From Paenibacillus mendelii (lineage in GTDB: Bacteria; Bacillota; Bacilli; Paenibacillales; Paenibacillaceae), in NCBI RefSeq assembly GCF_024498075.1, contig NZ_JANHOF010000002.1, forward strand, positions 664,431-728,430: 64,000 nt of DNA, in the 5' to 3' direction. A program made the position numbers and the translations under genes. This document shows positions 1 through 8,074 of this stretch, piece by piece. The notes under the pieces are model-generated. The model was not told the DNA's origin, did not search any database, and worked only from the letters and a program-made list of their open reading frames with translations. The first letter of the stretch is position 1. Each line of letters opens with the position of its first letter.

Positions 1-1730
1 GTTATGGCCGCATCCTCGTCCTGCCGGCCATAGTCAATATAATCGGGATTGAAGGTCAGAAAGAACGTCTTCACAGTATTCTTCGTAATTTCCCAGCGCG
101 ATGGCGCGAAGTCGGGTAATTCGGTTGTCGCTTTGGAAATATAGATCTGATCCAGCATCAACGGCTGCTTCGTTAACTCGATGGCGTACGAAGACAGCGA
201 TTCCTGAACCGATGACAAATACTCCGGTTTGAATGGAAGTTCGTTGGGATCGTCCGCCAACCGCTGCAGCTTGTCAATCGAAGCGCGAATGGCCGCAGCG
301 CCATTGACATCATTGCCGTACAGCTGCTGCAAATAGGACAGAATCTGTTCTAAGCTTTGTTTCATGTCGAGCAGCCGTTGCTCTATGTCCGGCAGCTGCT
401 CAGCGAGGTTCCAATCCCGGTTTTTGTCCAAATTATCTTTGCTGCGCACACCGGTAACCAGACGCAGCAGACGGTTAATTTCTTGTACTTCTCTCGTGAT
501 ATACTGAATCGACTCGACAATCGGAGTGACCGGCGCATTCGTTACGGTCATGGAGAGCTCATGCTTGCCCTTAGCCAATTCGAATAAGAATGGTTCCTCT
601 GCCGATGACCCCAGCGTTTCCATCGACCAATTGCGTTTATAGGTGAATGGGAACGCTTGCAGTTCCTGGAATGGAACCTCGCCGTCGATCTCAATCATCC
701 GGTAAGAGTTCGACTCCTTGTTGTACCCTTGAAAGTATTTCATATCAATCTTGTAAAGCCCGTCTTCCGGTACTTCGAAAGTCCAAGTAGCCGATTGCCC
801 GCCCCGGAACCAGGCTCCCCCGCCCATGGTATTAAAGATGATCTTGCCATCGGACTTCGGACGGGCCAAGTCATCACGGCTGGCTTGCATCTGCACCGAG
901 GGCTCTGACTTCTCGAGCATCTGCTCCGCTTCGATCGTTGTATACCAATCAGACTTATCACTAGAATCCTTCGAATAATTCGCTTGCACAGCTTCATATT
1001 GCTCTACCTGCCTTGGGGCATGAAGCCCCAAGCCGGATAGAGCGATCGGTTCGAATACTGATTGAATTCGAATCGTACGCTTGCCCTGTTCCAAGTACCA
1101 GCGCAGCGGTTCGCTTGCAGCGTAAGAGGAATCGACCAAGGTGCGGTCGATCCAATCCTTAATTGCGACTTGTCCCGGCCGGATCTGGTTGTCTTTTCCG
1201 TCCACTCTCGGAGGAAACTGGTCATCTTTCCATAACCGGTCCAGCTCGATTCCCTTCGCTTCCACATAGGGAGATTCGCCGTCGACCGCCACGCCGATCT
1301 GAATCGGGATATTCGAATCCTCGATGGAGTAGTACTGCAAACGGAGCTGATACAACCCGCTCTGAGGGACATCGACCTCGTACTCCACCCACTGCCCTTC
1401 ATCCAATGCCACCGTATCCGATACCCCCTGCAACGGCTCTGCCTGGACGGTGACACCGGGAGAGGCGTTCTTGAAATCGGCAGCCCGCAGCTTCAATTCC
1501 GAGACGGTTACATCCTTTGCCCCCTGCTCTTTCCATTGCTTGAGAATCTGCGAATATAACGGTTCCATGGATGCCGTCAGAGGTATCGATAACGAGTCCG
1601 GGCTCGGCTGCTCGATTCCGCCATCCTTAATGGCATCGCTTACATTTGAGAGTGCGAAATAACTACTGAGCAGCATGCAAATCATCAGCAGAAGCCAAAT
1701 ACGTTTTCCGCTTTTAAACGGATTCGCCAT
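1..1730 (-). CDS. Large extracellular substrate-binding protein, C-terminal part outside the window
   Basis: An open frame runs without a stop from the ATG at 1730 to the left edge (576 codons) and is cut there. The N-terminus (MANPFKSGKR, then a hydrophobic stretch to about residue 25) is a signal peptide or membrane anchor. Residues of about 60-370 contain two beta-rich modules with CBM6/CBM35-like phrases (WVEYEVDVPQSGLYQLRLQY; ATWTFEVPEDGLYKIDMKYF). A helical linker follows, and the visible end (FLTFNPDYIDYG) resembles the point where an ABC-type sugar-binding domain begins in very large Paenibacillus binding proteins; this last step is recall plus inference. The gene starts 24 bp after an MsmK-like ATPase gene in the same direction, so it is probably the binding component of that transporter, sensed or induced by the upstream two-component system. 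The C-terminal binding domain itself is not visible. Confidence 0.75.
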   Translation of the reverse strand, partial: MANPFKSGKRIWLLLMICMLLSSYFALSNVSDAIKDGGIEQPSPDSLSIPLTASMEPLYSQILKQWKEQGAKDVTVSELKLRAADFKNASPGVTVQAEPLQGVSDTVALDEGQWVEYEVDVPQSGLYQLRLQYYSIEDSNIPIQIGVAVDGESPYVEAKGIELDRLWKDDQFPPRVDGKDNQIRPGQVAIKDWIDRTLVDSSYAASEPLRWYLEQGKRTIRIQSVFEPIALSGLGLHAPRQVEQYEAVQANYSKDSSDKSDWYTTIEAEQMLEKSEPSVQMQASRDDLARPKSDGKIIFNTMGGGAWFRGGQSATWTFEVPEDGLYKIDMKYFQGYNKESNSYRMIEIDGEVPFQELQAFPFTYKRNWSMETLGSSAEEPFLFELAKGKHELSMTVTNAPVTPIVESIQYITREVQEINRLLRLVTGVRSKDNLDKNRDWNLAEQLPDIEQRLLDMKQSLEQILSYLQQLYGNDVNGAAAIRASIDKLQRLADDPNELPFKPEYLSSVQESLSSYAIELTKQPLMLDQIYISKATTELPDFAPSRWEITKNTVKTFFLTFNPDYIDYGRQDEDAAI

Positions 1731-1754
1731 GTTAACGCCTCGTTTCTTTGATAA

Positions 1755-2867
1755 TTACCTGATCGCCAACCCGGAATCGCGATTGAAGAAAATCATGTAC
1801 TCCATATTCAAGGAAACCTCAAGCTTCGTCTTATCCGGAAATTTAACGAAAGCAGGCACTCGAATGACCAGCTTCTCTCCATGCCCAAGATCGAGATGTA
1901 TGTAACGGTCCGCGCCCATCAATTCAGAGAATGTAATGGTTCCGGTGATCGGCGTTTCTTCCTGCGATACCCCTTCCATCTCGTTGACGATATGCACATA
2001 TTCCGGACGTATGCCCAAGGTGACAATCCGGTCGAGATAAGGACGAAGCAGGGTATACATCGGTTTGGGTACTTCGATCGTATACCGGTTCGTATCGAAA
2101 TAGATGATTCCATCCTTCTCGATAATGGTGCCCTGCAGGAAGTTCATTTCCGGCGAGCCGATGAAACTGGCCACGAACCGGTTGACCGGCCGATTATAGA
2201 GCAATTCAGGGGTATCCACCTGCATAATAATGCCATCCTTCATCACGCAGATCCGCGTCCCCATCGTCATCGCTTCCGTCTGATCATGGGTAACGTAGAT
2301 CATCGTCGTCTCCAGCTCGCGGTGCAGCTCAATGATCATCTCGCGCATCTGCACCCGCAGCTTGGCATCCAGATTCGAAAGCGGCTCGTCCATTAGGAAC
2401 ACCTGCGGCGTTCGCAGCACCGCCCTGCCTAATGCCACCCGTTGACGCTGTCCACCAGACAGCTGCATCGGCTTCCGTTCAAGTAAATGCTCGATCTCAA
2501 GCGCCCTTGACGTCGATTTAACGGATGACTCGATCAGATGCTTCTCCACTTTTCGCAGCCGCAGCCCGAAGGCCATATTCTCGAATATGCTCATATTGGG
2601 GTATAACGCATAATTTTGAAATACCATGGCGATATCTCGCTTCTTCGGCGGTATATCGTTTACAAGCTGGTTGCCGATGTAGATTTCTCCGCCGTTGATT
2701 TGCTCAAGTCCGGCTACCATCCGCAATGTCGTCGACTTGCCGCAGCCGGATGGACCGACTAAGACCATAAATTCTTTATCTTCAATTTCCAGATTGAAAT
2801 GATCGACAGACACCGGACCGGATTTGTTATAACGCTTCACAACATTGTTAAACAACACTCTTGCCAA
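1755..2867 (-). CDS. Carbohydrate ABC transporter ATPase, MsmK/UgpC family
   Basis: A 370-aa cytoplasmic ATPase for a sugar importer. It has Walker A (GPSGCGKST), Q-loop (MVFQNYALYPNMS), signature LSGGQRQRVALGRA, Walker B (VFLMDEPLSNLDAKLR) and the H-loop (THDQTEA). These are followed by a C-terminal TOBE/OB regulatory region, including LGIRPEYVHI, typical of multitask MsmK/UgpC/MalK ATPases. The start is TTG at 2867 behind a GGAGGA site; the N-terminus MARVLFNNVVKRY fits the family. It is preceded by its own candidate promoter and followed by a giant binding protein 24 bp downstream. No permease genes are visible here, so they may lie beyond the left edge, or the ATPase may serve permeases elsewhere. 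Confidence 0.92.
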   Translation of the reverse strand: MARVLFNNVVKRYNKSGPVSVDHFNLEIEDKEFMVLVGPSGCGKSTTLRMVAGLEQINGGEIYIGNQLVNDIPPKKRDIAMVFQNYALYPNMSIFENMAFGLRLRKVEKHLIESSVKSTSRALEIEHLLERKPMQLSGGQRQRVALGRAVLRTPQVFLMDEPLSNLDAKLRVQMREMIIELHRELETTMIYVTHDQTEAMTMGTRICVMKDGIIMQVDTPELLYNRPVNRFVASFIGSPEMNFLQGTIIEKDGIIYFDTNRYTIEVPKPMYTLLRPYLDRIVTLGIRPEYVHIVNEMEGVSQEETPITGTITFSELMGADRYIHLDLGHGEKLVIRVPAFVKFPDKTKLEVSLNMEYMIFFNRDSGLAIR

Positions 2868-2902
2868 TGGCTCTTCCTCCCTTTCTTTCGCTGCATGGAT
2901 TT

Positions 2903-2947
2903 ATTATAGTCCGTGCATTATGAATTCGTTGTGAATTTTGGATTCAC
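2903..2947 (-). promoter_or_regulatory. Candidate promoter and operator for the ATPase/binding-protein genes
   Basis: On the minus strand a perfect -10 box TATAAT lies at 2908-2903, 36 bp before the TTG start of the ATPase gene. Upstream of it are TTCACA-N5-TTCATA half-sites and a perfect 6-bp dyad (GTGAAT-TTTGG-ATTCAC, 2931-2947) overlapping the kinase stop codon. Paired half-sites about 11 bp apart are the layout used by OmpR-family regulators, and such a regulator is encoded just upstream. The link to that regulator is inference. Confidence 0.45.
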
Positions 2948-4296
2948 ATCGAGGAGGCGGGTATACTCACCGTAAAAACGCTTCCAATACCAGGTTTGCT
3001 GGATACATCGATCCTCCCGTCATGCGATTCAATCAGCCGTTTGGTTATGGTTAATCCCAGCCCGCTCCCGCCCGCTTCCCTTGATTGTGACTTGTCGATC
3101 CGATAGAACCGCTCGAAGATCTTAGGCAATTCTTCTTGGGGAATGCCGACTCCATTATCCTTCACATGAACGACAATTTGTCCGGTTTCCCGCATATGCT
3201 CGGTAATAATTTCGATTTTCCCGGACTCCTGCGTATACTTGATCGCGTTGTATACAATGTTGACGAAGACCTGCGTCATTTTATCCACGTCCACGAGAAT
3301 CGGGCACGGGATCTTGGGCGTGATCAGTTCAATGACCATATTCTTCGCCCGGTAGGCTTCTTCCAGACTAGCGATCGCCTGTTTAATGACAGGCACCACG
3401 TCGATTTCCTCCAGACGCAGCTCGAACCTTGCGCTCTGCGCTTGGATGATGCGTTCAATGTCACCCACAAGCCTCGTCAGCCTCGACAAGTCGCGCAATA
3501 TTTTTTCCATCCGGGTTTGATCGGGTTCAAATATGCCGTCCGCTATCGCCTCGATTTGATTCGAGACCAGCATAAGCGGAGTTCGCAGCTCATGAGCCAA
3601 ATCTTCCATCATCACCTGCCTCCATTTTTCCTGTTCATCCAGTTGGTGCACCACATAATTGATTCCCCGCGCAATACGAGAAGCGTCTCCATTCCCTTCT
3701 TCATCAACTTGTACGATTATTCGTTTCGACAATACATCCTCCATCGCATGTGCAATTCTCCCGAACGGTCTCATGAGCTTGATCGCTAACAGCAGGTTTA
3801 GCGGTATGGCACATAGTCCCCCGAGCAGCAGTCCCACCATCAAGGTATGACTAGCTTTATTGACCAAGCTGTAGCCCGGATAGCTGTTTTCGCTGACATT
3901 CGACCAGACCACCATTAATTCCCCTACATGGGTCTTCTGATTCCACGACGGTACTGATATCCCCTCAGCCTCATCGTATCCATCCCGGAGGGTATTGAAA
4001 TAAATCTCATCGTCAATCCCCTTCCAACGTACAAAAACACCTTCACGCAGTGAGAACTCATGAAGATCCAGCTTCTCCTTCTCGGTGAGCGGTGGCAGCA
4101 AGCTGCGGGTTCTGATTTCATCGGAAATTCGAAATAGAGCATCCTGAAGGTGATCCTGCTTAAATTGGGCATAGATCGAATGCCATTGATAGAATAGGAA
4201 TGAACCGGTGATCAGCAGTACGGTAACCGTGCAGAGAAAGACGGAGCCGAACATCGTGAACATCGTCCCGGATAGACCTCGATCCTTATTTTTCAT
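2944..4296 (-). CDS. Sensor histidine kinase, BaeS-like
   Basis: A 450-aa membrane kinase. TM1 lies at about residues 11-36, then an extracytoplasmic sensor of about 110 residues, TM2 at about 150-175, a HAMP linker, and a HisKA domain with the phospho-acceptor in LAHELRTPL (His235 with the ATG start). A HATPase_c domain follows with N-box (NIVYNAIKYT), G1 (DNGVGIP), F-box (FERFYRID) and G2 (GGSGLGLTI). The ATG at 4296 is preferred over the GTG immediately before it because a GGGGATG site sits 7 nt upstream. It overlaps the response regulator gene by 11 bp, so the two are translationally linked. The signal sensed is unknown; the following transporter genes suggest a carbohydrate or cell-envelope cue. 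Confidence 0.93.
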   Translation of the reverse strand: MKNKDRGLSGTMFTMFGSVFLCTVTVLLITGSFLFYQWHSIYAQFKQDHLQDALFRISDEIRTRSLLPPLTEKEKLDLHEFSLREGVFVRWKGIDDEIYFNTLRDGYDEAEGISVPSWNQKTHVGELMVVWSNVSENSYPGYSLVNKASHTLMVGLLLGGLCAIPLNLLLAIKLMRPFGRIAHAMEDVLSKRIIVQVDEEGNGDASRIARGINYVVHQLDEQEKWRQVMMEDLAHELRTPLMLVSNQIEAIADGIFEPDQTRMEKILRDLSRLTRLVGDIERIIQAQSARFELRLEEIDVVPVIKQAIASLEEAYRAKNMVIELITPKIPCPILVDVDKMTQVFVNIVYNAIKYTQESGKIEIITEHMRETGQIVVHVKDNGVGIPQEELPKIFERFYRIDKSQSREAGGSGLGLTITKRLIESHDGRIDVSSKPGIGSVFTVSIPASSM

Positions 4297-5008
4297 CACG
4301 GGTCATCCCCATTTTGTAGCCCGCCCCGACGACGGTCATCAGAATTCGGGGGGATTTGGGATCCTGCTCGATTTTCTGCCGGATGTTTTTCACGTGTGCA
4401 TCGATAATGCGAGGATCTCCGACGAAACGGTATCCTTGCGCGTAGTATAGAAGCTCCGCACGTGTAAACACTTTTTCGGGCGCCCGCGAAAGTGCCGAGA
4501 ACAATTTATATTCGGTATTGGTCAAATTCGTATCTGCGCCGTCTACATATACGATCATCTTCTGATAATCAATGAGCAGCTGGCCTGAGCCAAATGTAAC
4601 CAGCTTCGGCTGCTTCGCATCGACCTTCGTTATATACATCAAGGACCGCCGGTATACGGCATTGGCTCTTGCCAGAAGCTCCTTCGGGCTGAAGGGCTTA
4701 ACGACATAATCATCCGCGCCGAGCTCGAATCCGTTCAACCGGTCCTCCTCCCGCGATTTCGAGGTAATCATAATAAAAGGAATGTTAGAGCGCGCACGTA
4801 TCTTCTGAGATAATTCTTCGCCCGAGGTAGAGCCCAGCATAATGTCGAGTATGACTAGATCAGGAATGTTTTTGATGAACTTTGCGATGGCAATGTCTGC
4901 ATCATACGCTACATCCACTGCCCATCCGTCTTTTTCCATGTAGGCTTTAATGACCTCTGAAATCGTCGGTTCGTCATCCACAATAAGAACGGTACGGTTA
5001 TAATTCAT
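4286..5008 (-). CDS. Response regulator, OmpR/PhoB family
   Basis: A 240-aa two-domain regulator. The receiver domain has the acidic pair DD at 11-12, phospho-acceptor Asp55 in VILDIML, Thr82 (MITSK) and Lys104 (VVKPFSP). The C-terminal winged-helix domain (about 135-236) has the OmpR-type core LTNTEYKLFSALSRAPEKVF and the recognition-helix segment RIIDAHVKNIRQKIE. It is the first gene of the operon with the kinase and probably with the downstream ABC genes. A perfect dyad 30 bp upstream of the start may serve autoregulation. Confidence 0.95.
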   Translation of the reverse strand: MNYNRTVLIVDDEPTISEVIKAYMEKDGWAVDVAYDADIAIAKFIKNIPDLVILDIMLGSTSGEELSQKIRARSNIPFIMITSKSREEDRLNGFELGADDYVVKPFSPKELLARANAVYRRSLMYITKVDAKQPKLVTFGSGQLLIDYQKMIVYVDGADTNLTNTEYKLFSALSRAPEKVFTRAELLYYAQGYRFVGDPRIIDAHVKNIRQKIEQDPKSPRILMTVVGAGYKMGMTRDEK

Positions 5009-5037
5009 ACTGAATCCTCTCCCCTTACATTATTTGG

Positions 5038-5058
5038 ATTACTACTTGGAGTAGTAAT
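5038..5058. promoter_or_regulatory. Perfect 8-bp dyad upstream of the response regulator gene
   Basis: ATTACTAC-TTGGA-GTAGTAAT is a perfect inverted repeat 30 bp before the regulator's ATG. No T-run follows on either strand, so a protein-binding site is more likely than a terminator. Its half-sites do not match those in front of the ATPase gene (2931-2947), so the same regulator need not bind both. Confidence 0.4.
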
Positions 5059-5247
5059 TCTCTCTTTTCGTCTAAAACTATAGTGATCCTTCTATTTAAA
5101 GCTATTTCGACAAAAGTTCCGATCGTTTTACAAGGAATATAGGATCGTCATTATCCTTTAGTCATACATCCATAGGGACAATATCCCATTATCGAGGTAG
5201 AGCCTGGTTCAGCTTACATTGGCCTGCCGCATAGGCAAATTCACATC

Positions 5248-5326
5248 AGAAAGAAGCCCGGACAGGAAACGATAACCGTCCTGTCAGAGTTCTTTCTCTA
5301 TTAATTTACATTATTTGTAAATTAAT
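5248..5326. promoter_or_regulatory. Two adjacent inverted repeats in a 480-bp gene-free region
   Basis: The first element is a two-tier hairpin: AGAAAGAA (5248-5255) pairs with TTCTTTCT (5290-5297), and inside it GACAGGA (5261-5267) pairs with TCCTGTC (5279-5285). Two bases later comes a perfect AT-rich dyad, ATTAATTTAC-N7-GTAAATTAAT (5300-5326). The first could be a terminator-like or leader hairpin. The second has the symmetry of a repressor operator. Both lie between the divergent response-regulator gene and the gene at 5489. The rest of 5009-5488 shows no ORF of note. Confidence 0.45.
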
Positions 5327-5377
5327 ATTATACCCGTTTTGGGTAACAGGATTTTGGCTTCCATACGCGGCGTTGCC

Positions 5378-5420
5378 GTCCTAGTAATTAGGACATTAGA
5401 CTGTTCTGAAAACCTATAAT
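5378..5420 (+). promoter_or_regulatory. Candidate promoter with overlapping dyad for the 5489-6701 gene pair
   Basis: TATAAT at 5415-5420 is a good -10 box 69 bp before the ATG at 5489. The -35 position falls in GGACAT (5391-5396), which overlaps the right arm of the perfect dyad GTCCTA-GTAAT-TAGGAC (5378-5394). A dyad on a weak -35 suggests repression. No mapped transcript supports this. Confidence 0.4.
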
Positions 5421-5488
5421 AAAATGAACGATATACTTTTATTACAACCTATACGATAGCTTCCAGGTTAGAAAGAGGTTGAACCGAT

Positions 5489-6367
5489 ATGGATAAAAAA
5501 AAGCTGAACGTGCTCAAGAAGCTTTATGGACCAACGAATTACAAGTACGATGCGGAGCGAGAAGTGAGATTGTACAAGGAGGAATCCTTAACGGATTCAG
5601 AAAGAGAACTATTGAGGGAAATGGACTGGGCCGCCAATCAGCTGGAGCGACTTACCCACGATTCCTGCTTATATGAATTAATCAAGCTTCGGAATGACAG
5701 CAGGTTAACAAGAGAGCGCATCATGGAAGGATTTATTGCCGGTGTCGGAGGAAGCTATCCTCGTGGATTGTCTTCTTTGGTGAGCTACTATACGATGATG
5801 AACATTCCTACGCATCCCTATCAGGAAGCGGACAAGTACGCGGCGTGCAAAATATGTTCTTTTTCCGCTGATCAGAAGGACGGCTTCTGGGAAAACATAT
5901 CCCAGTTGAAATATGTTCTCTATTTGGGGAATGCATACGGTTCAAGCCCGTGGGGGGCGCTGATTGATCTCAAGGAAATCACCGAGCTGCCGCCCATTGA
6001 GGCAACAAAGGATGACGTCGTCACCTTTAACCAGCTGCTGTTTAGTTTGGCACGTTCCCACGAAGGTGAGACTCCGGGTGAATATGAGAAGCGGCTTAGC
6101 TCGGAAAAAATAATGCCGAAAAACAAATATGTGCGGCGTGGGATATTGAATTCGTTAGCTATCGTTGGTGTTGCTCCTAATGTGTGTCTGCCTAATCATT
6201 TTAACAAATGGACTGATTATGAAACCATGGTTAGTCAGGAAGAAAAGCTGGGAAATACAAAGGGCCGCTCGGATATGGAGATACCGTGGGCCGCTTGGAA
6301 AGGTGAGTTGAAGATCAACCGGGATATAGCGAAAGAGCTGTTCGGAGAGAAGGTCAATGCGCTGTGA
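5489..6367 (+). CDS. Uncharacterised 292-aa cytoplasmic protein
   Basis: I do not recognise the family. The protein is soluble, without signal peptide or membrane segment, and begins with a Lys-rich helix (MDKKKLNVLKKLYG). A charged helical first half (residues 20-85) leads to FIAGVGGSYPRGLSSLVSYY and a CKICSF pair of cysteines near residue 120, too isolated to be a zinc finger. The C-terminal third has a basic stretch (KNKYVRRGILN) and a Trp-rich end (IPWAAWKGELKINRD). The start at 5489 has the purine-rich site GAAAGAGG upstream. It is followed 28 bp later by a small TPR-like gene with a strong ribosome site, so the two form an operon. Its neighbours have no related function, consistent with an accessory cassette; no toxin or enzyme motif is evident. 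Confidence 0.8.
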   Translation: MDKKKLNVLKKLYGPTNYKYDAEREVRLYKEESLTDSERELLREMDWAANQLERLTHDSCLYELIKLRNDSRLTRERIMEGFIAGVGGSYPRGLSSLVSYYTMMNIPTHPYQEADKYAACKICSFSADQKDGFWENISQLKYVLYLGNAYGSSPWGALIDLKEITELPPIEATKDDVVTFNQLLFSLARSHEGETPGEYEKRLSSEKIMPKNKYVRRGILNSLAIVGVAPNVCLPNHFNKWTDYETMVSQEEKLGNTKGRSDMEIPWAAWKGELKINRDIAKELFGEKVNAL

Positions 6368-6395
6368 TTTCATGTCAATGAAGGGAGGGCAATCC

Positions 6396-6701
6396 ATGAG
6401 CAAGGCGCAAAATGTACTGAACAAGGCATTAAAATACTTGGATTTGGGCCGATCGGAGCAAGGAGAGCTTTGCCTGAAGCAGGCAATCGAAATCGCTGAG
6501 GCTGAGAGAGACTGTACAACCTATATCAGGGCAGCAATCTGCTATGGTGATTTGCTATGGGAAATGGAGAGAGCCGCGGAGGCTGAACGTTGGCTAACAC
6601 TTGCCCTCGATCGTTACGCTTCCACACAAACTGACACGGATGTGTTGGATATGGAGATGAACCGCGCTAAAGCGTTGTTAGATGAGATGGCAAAGGAGTA
6701 A
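6396..6701 (+). CDS. Small TPR-like protein
   Basis: A 101-aa all-helical protein. NKALKYLDLGRSEQGELCLKQAIEIAEAERDC and AAICYGDLLWEMERAAEAERWLTLALDRY are two tetratricopeptide-like helical hairpins, implying a protein-interaction role. The ATG at 6396 is chosen because AAGGGAGG (6381-6388) lies 7 nt upstream; in-frame upstream starts have no such site and would overlap the previous gene. It is the last gene of the pair with 5489-6367, and the proteins plausibly bind each other (inference). Confidence 0.75.
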   Translation: MSKAQNVLNKALKYLDLGRSEQGELCLKQAIEIAEAERDCTTYIRAAICYGDLLWEMERAAEAERWLTLALDRYASTQTDTDVLDMEMNRAKALLDEMAKE

Positions 6702-6709
6702 GCGGGGGG

Positions 6710-6749
6710 AAATGGAGAAAATCGAATATCTCCCCTCTTTTCTCCATTT
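6710..6749. terminator. Perfect 12-bp stem-loop between convergent genes
   Basis: AAATGGAGAAAA (6710-6721) pairs perfectly with TTTTCTCCATTT (6738-6749) across a 16-nt loop. It sits just after the TPR gene and just before the stop of the convergent gene at 6769. No long T-run follows on either strand, so a terminator role is likely by position but not proven. Confidence 0.45.
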
Positions 6750-6768
6750 AAGCCACTGAACATTTATA

Positions 6769-7953
6769 CTAGTCAAGACTGAATGTTAAGAAGCTCTCCT
6801 TATGACCAAGCAGTTCCTTGTGTTTGAAATAAAATGTATTTCCTTCCCGCTTCTGAAAGATCAGCTTATCCCCCGGGAAGTCTGCATCTGTTTGTCCCCA
6901 GCTCTCGAGAATCCCCTGCTCTTCCTGCGACAGCAGCTCTTTATAGAGCACCACAGCGGCGCCTTCGTCAAACGTATACAGCATTAACGTCTGCTGGTTG
7001 TAGGGACGGAACAAGATCACGTCTTGGTCCGCGTACTCAACCGTGAACGGCTCATCCAGCGCAAACTTCTTCTTCAGATCCAGCGCCTTCGCCTCCACGC
7101 CATCCGGACGGACCCAATGTACGTTGTCGTTGTCCAGCATGATCACGTGACCATCGGCCTTCTCGATGCTAGCGGTTGAATGGAAGCCGTAATAGTTAAC
7201 CTCGGTTTCTTTGACAATCTTCCCTTGGTGGATGAGAACCTTGTGCAGATCACTCGCGAGATGAGGCTCGCCGTGCGAATGGGTTACGCTGACTACGATC
7301 GATTGCGGATCAAGCGGCGCAGCAGATATGGAGATGAAGCTGTTCTCATCGAATTTGCCCTGAACCGTTCCGGCTAAGCCCGGCTTCTCGGTTCCTCTTG
7401 AAGTATACAGGCGATGAGTTTCCCGGCTGCACCAGGCCCATGCTCCGGGTGATCCTCCTGTACTGTAGCGCGGCGTATAGGCGCCATGGATCATTCTCGT
7501 CTTGGCATTGTAGGCAACCGTGCCTTTCAATAGCTTAGCGAGATCAGCAATAGCCAGAACCGGACTATTCTTGGTCCCAGTCAAAGCGACGCCACCAAGA
7601 TTCACTGCCTTCCCGTTCACATTCGCCCTTGAAGAGCCGGGTATGAATACAACACGGAGATCAGGATGGAGCATCGTTACATTCGGAGAAGTTGAACTGC
7701 TCGTAAAGATCGCATCCGGGAACAGCATGCTGGCATCCTTAAGAGTGAGGTAGAATCGGCCTTTCACTTGCTGCAATCGATCATTCAGCTGCCACTGCTC
7801 TCCATTGAGGACAATCTGAGAGGGCATTATGATTTTCTTCTGTACCGGCATGACAGCTTCGGCGGAAGGGACGTTCATCGCTCCCCCTGCCAGTGATATA
7901 ACGACAGCCGCCGCCAGCCCTTGCCATATCCGTTGCTTCCGCTTCAACATCAC
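6769..7953 (-). CDS. Secreted protein with copper-amine-oxidase-N-like domain
   Basis: A 394-aa exported protein. The signal peptide is KRKQRIWQGLAAAVVISLAGGAMNVPSAEA with a likely cleavage after about residue 34. Residues of about 45-155 (ITV-type strands, RFYLTLKDASMLF, VNGKAVNLGG, VLAIADLAKLLKGTVAYNAKTRMI) match the repetitive "copper amine oxidase N-terminal" domain common in Paenibacillus surface proteins; despite the name it is not an oxidase. The remainder is beta-rich with no catalytic motif I recognise. It is a monocistronic gene between convergent and co-oriented terminators. Confidence 0.7.
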   Translation of the reverse strand: MMLKRKQRIWQGLAAAVVISLAGGAMNVPSAEAVMPVQKKIIMPSQIVLNGEQWQLNDRLQQVKGRFYLTLKDASMLFPDAIFTSSSTSPNVTMLHPDLRVVFIPGSSRANVNGKAVNLGGVALTGTKNSPVLAIADLAKLLKGTVAYNAKTRMIHGAYTPRYSTGGSPGAWAWCSRETHRLYTSRGTEKPGLAGTVQGKFDENSFISISAAPLDPQSIVVSVTHSHGEPHLASDLHKVLIHQGKIVKETEVNYYGFHSTASIEKADGHVIMLDNDNVHWVRPDGVEAKALDLKKKFALDEPFTVEYADQDVILFRPYNQQTLMLYTFDEGAAVVLYKELLSQEEQGILESWGQTDADFPGDKLIFQKREGNTFYFKHKELLGHKESFLTFSLD

Positions 7954-8017
7954 TCATCTCCTTCGTAGGTCCATAATCACCTGACGGCATATGTCTGCGA
8001 TTGGTTTCATTGACAAG

Positions 8018-8060
8018 AAAAAAAGCGGTGCCAGATTGGATATCCATTCTGGCACCGCTT
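8018..8060 (-). terminator. Rho-independent terminator of the sulfate transporter operon
   Basis: A 13-bp perfect stem (8023-8035 with 8048-8060, core GCGGTGCCAGA) is followed on the minus strand by a run of T residues. It lies 15 bp past the stop of the sulfate-binding protein gene. Confidence 0.9.
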
Positions 8061-8074
8061 CGTATTGAACGGTT

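Noticed and set aside
5489..6701. Toxin-antitoxin pair
   Set aside because: The first protein is large for a type II toxin and shows no RNase, kinase or acetyltransferase motif; the small partner has TPR-like helices, not a DNA-binding fold.
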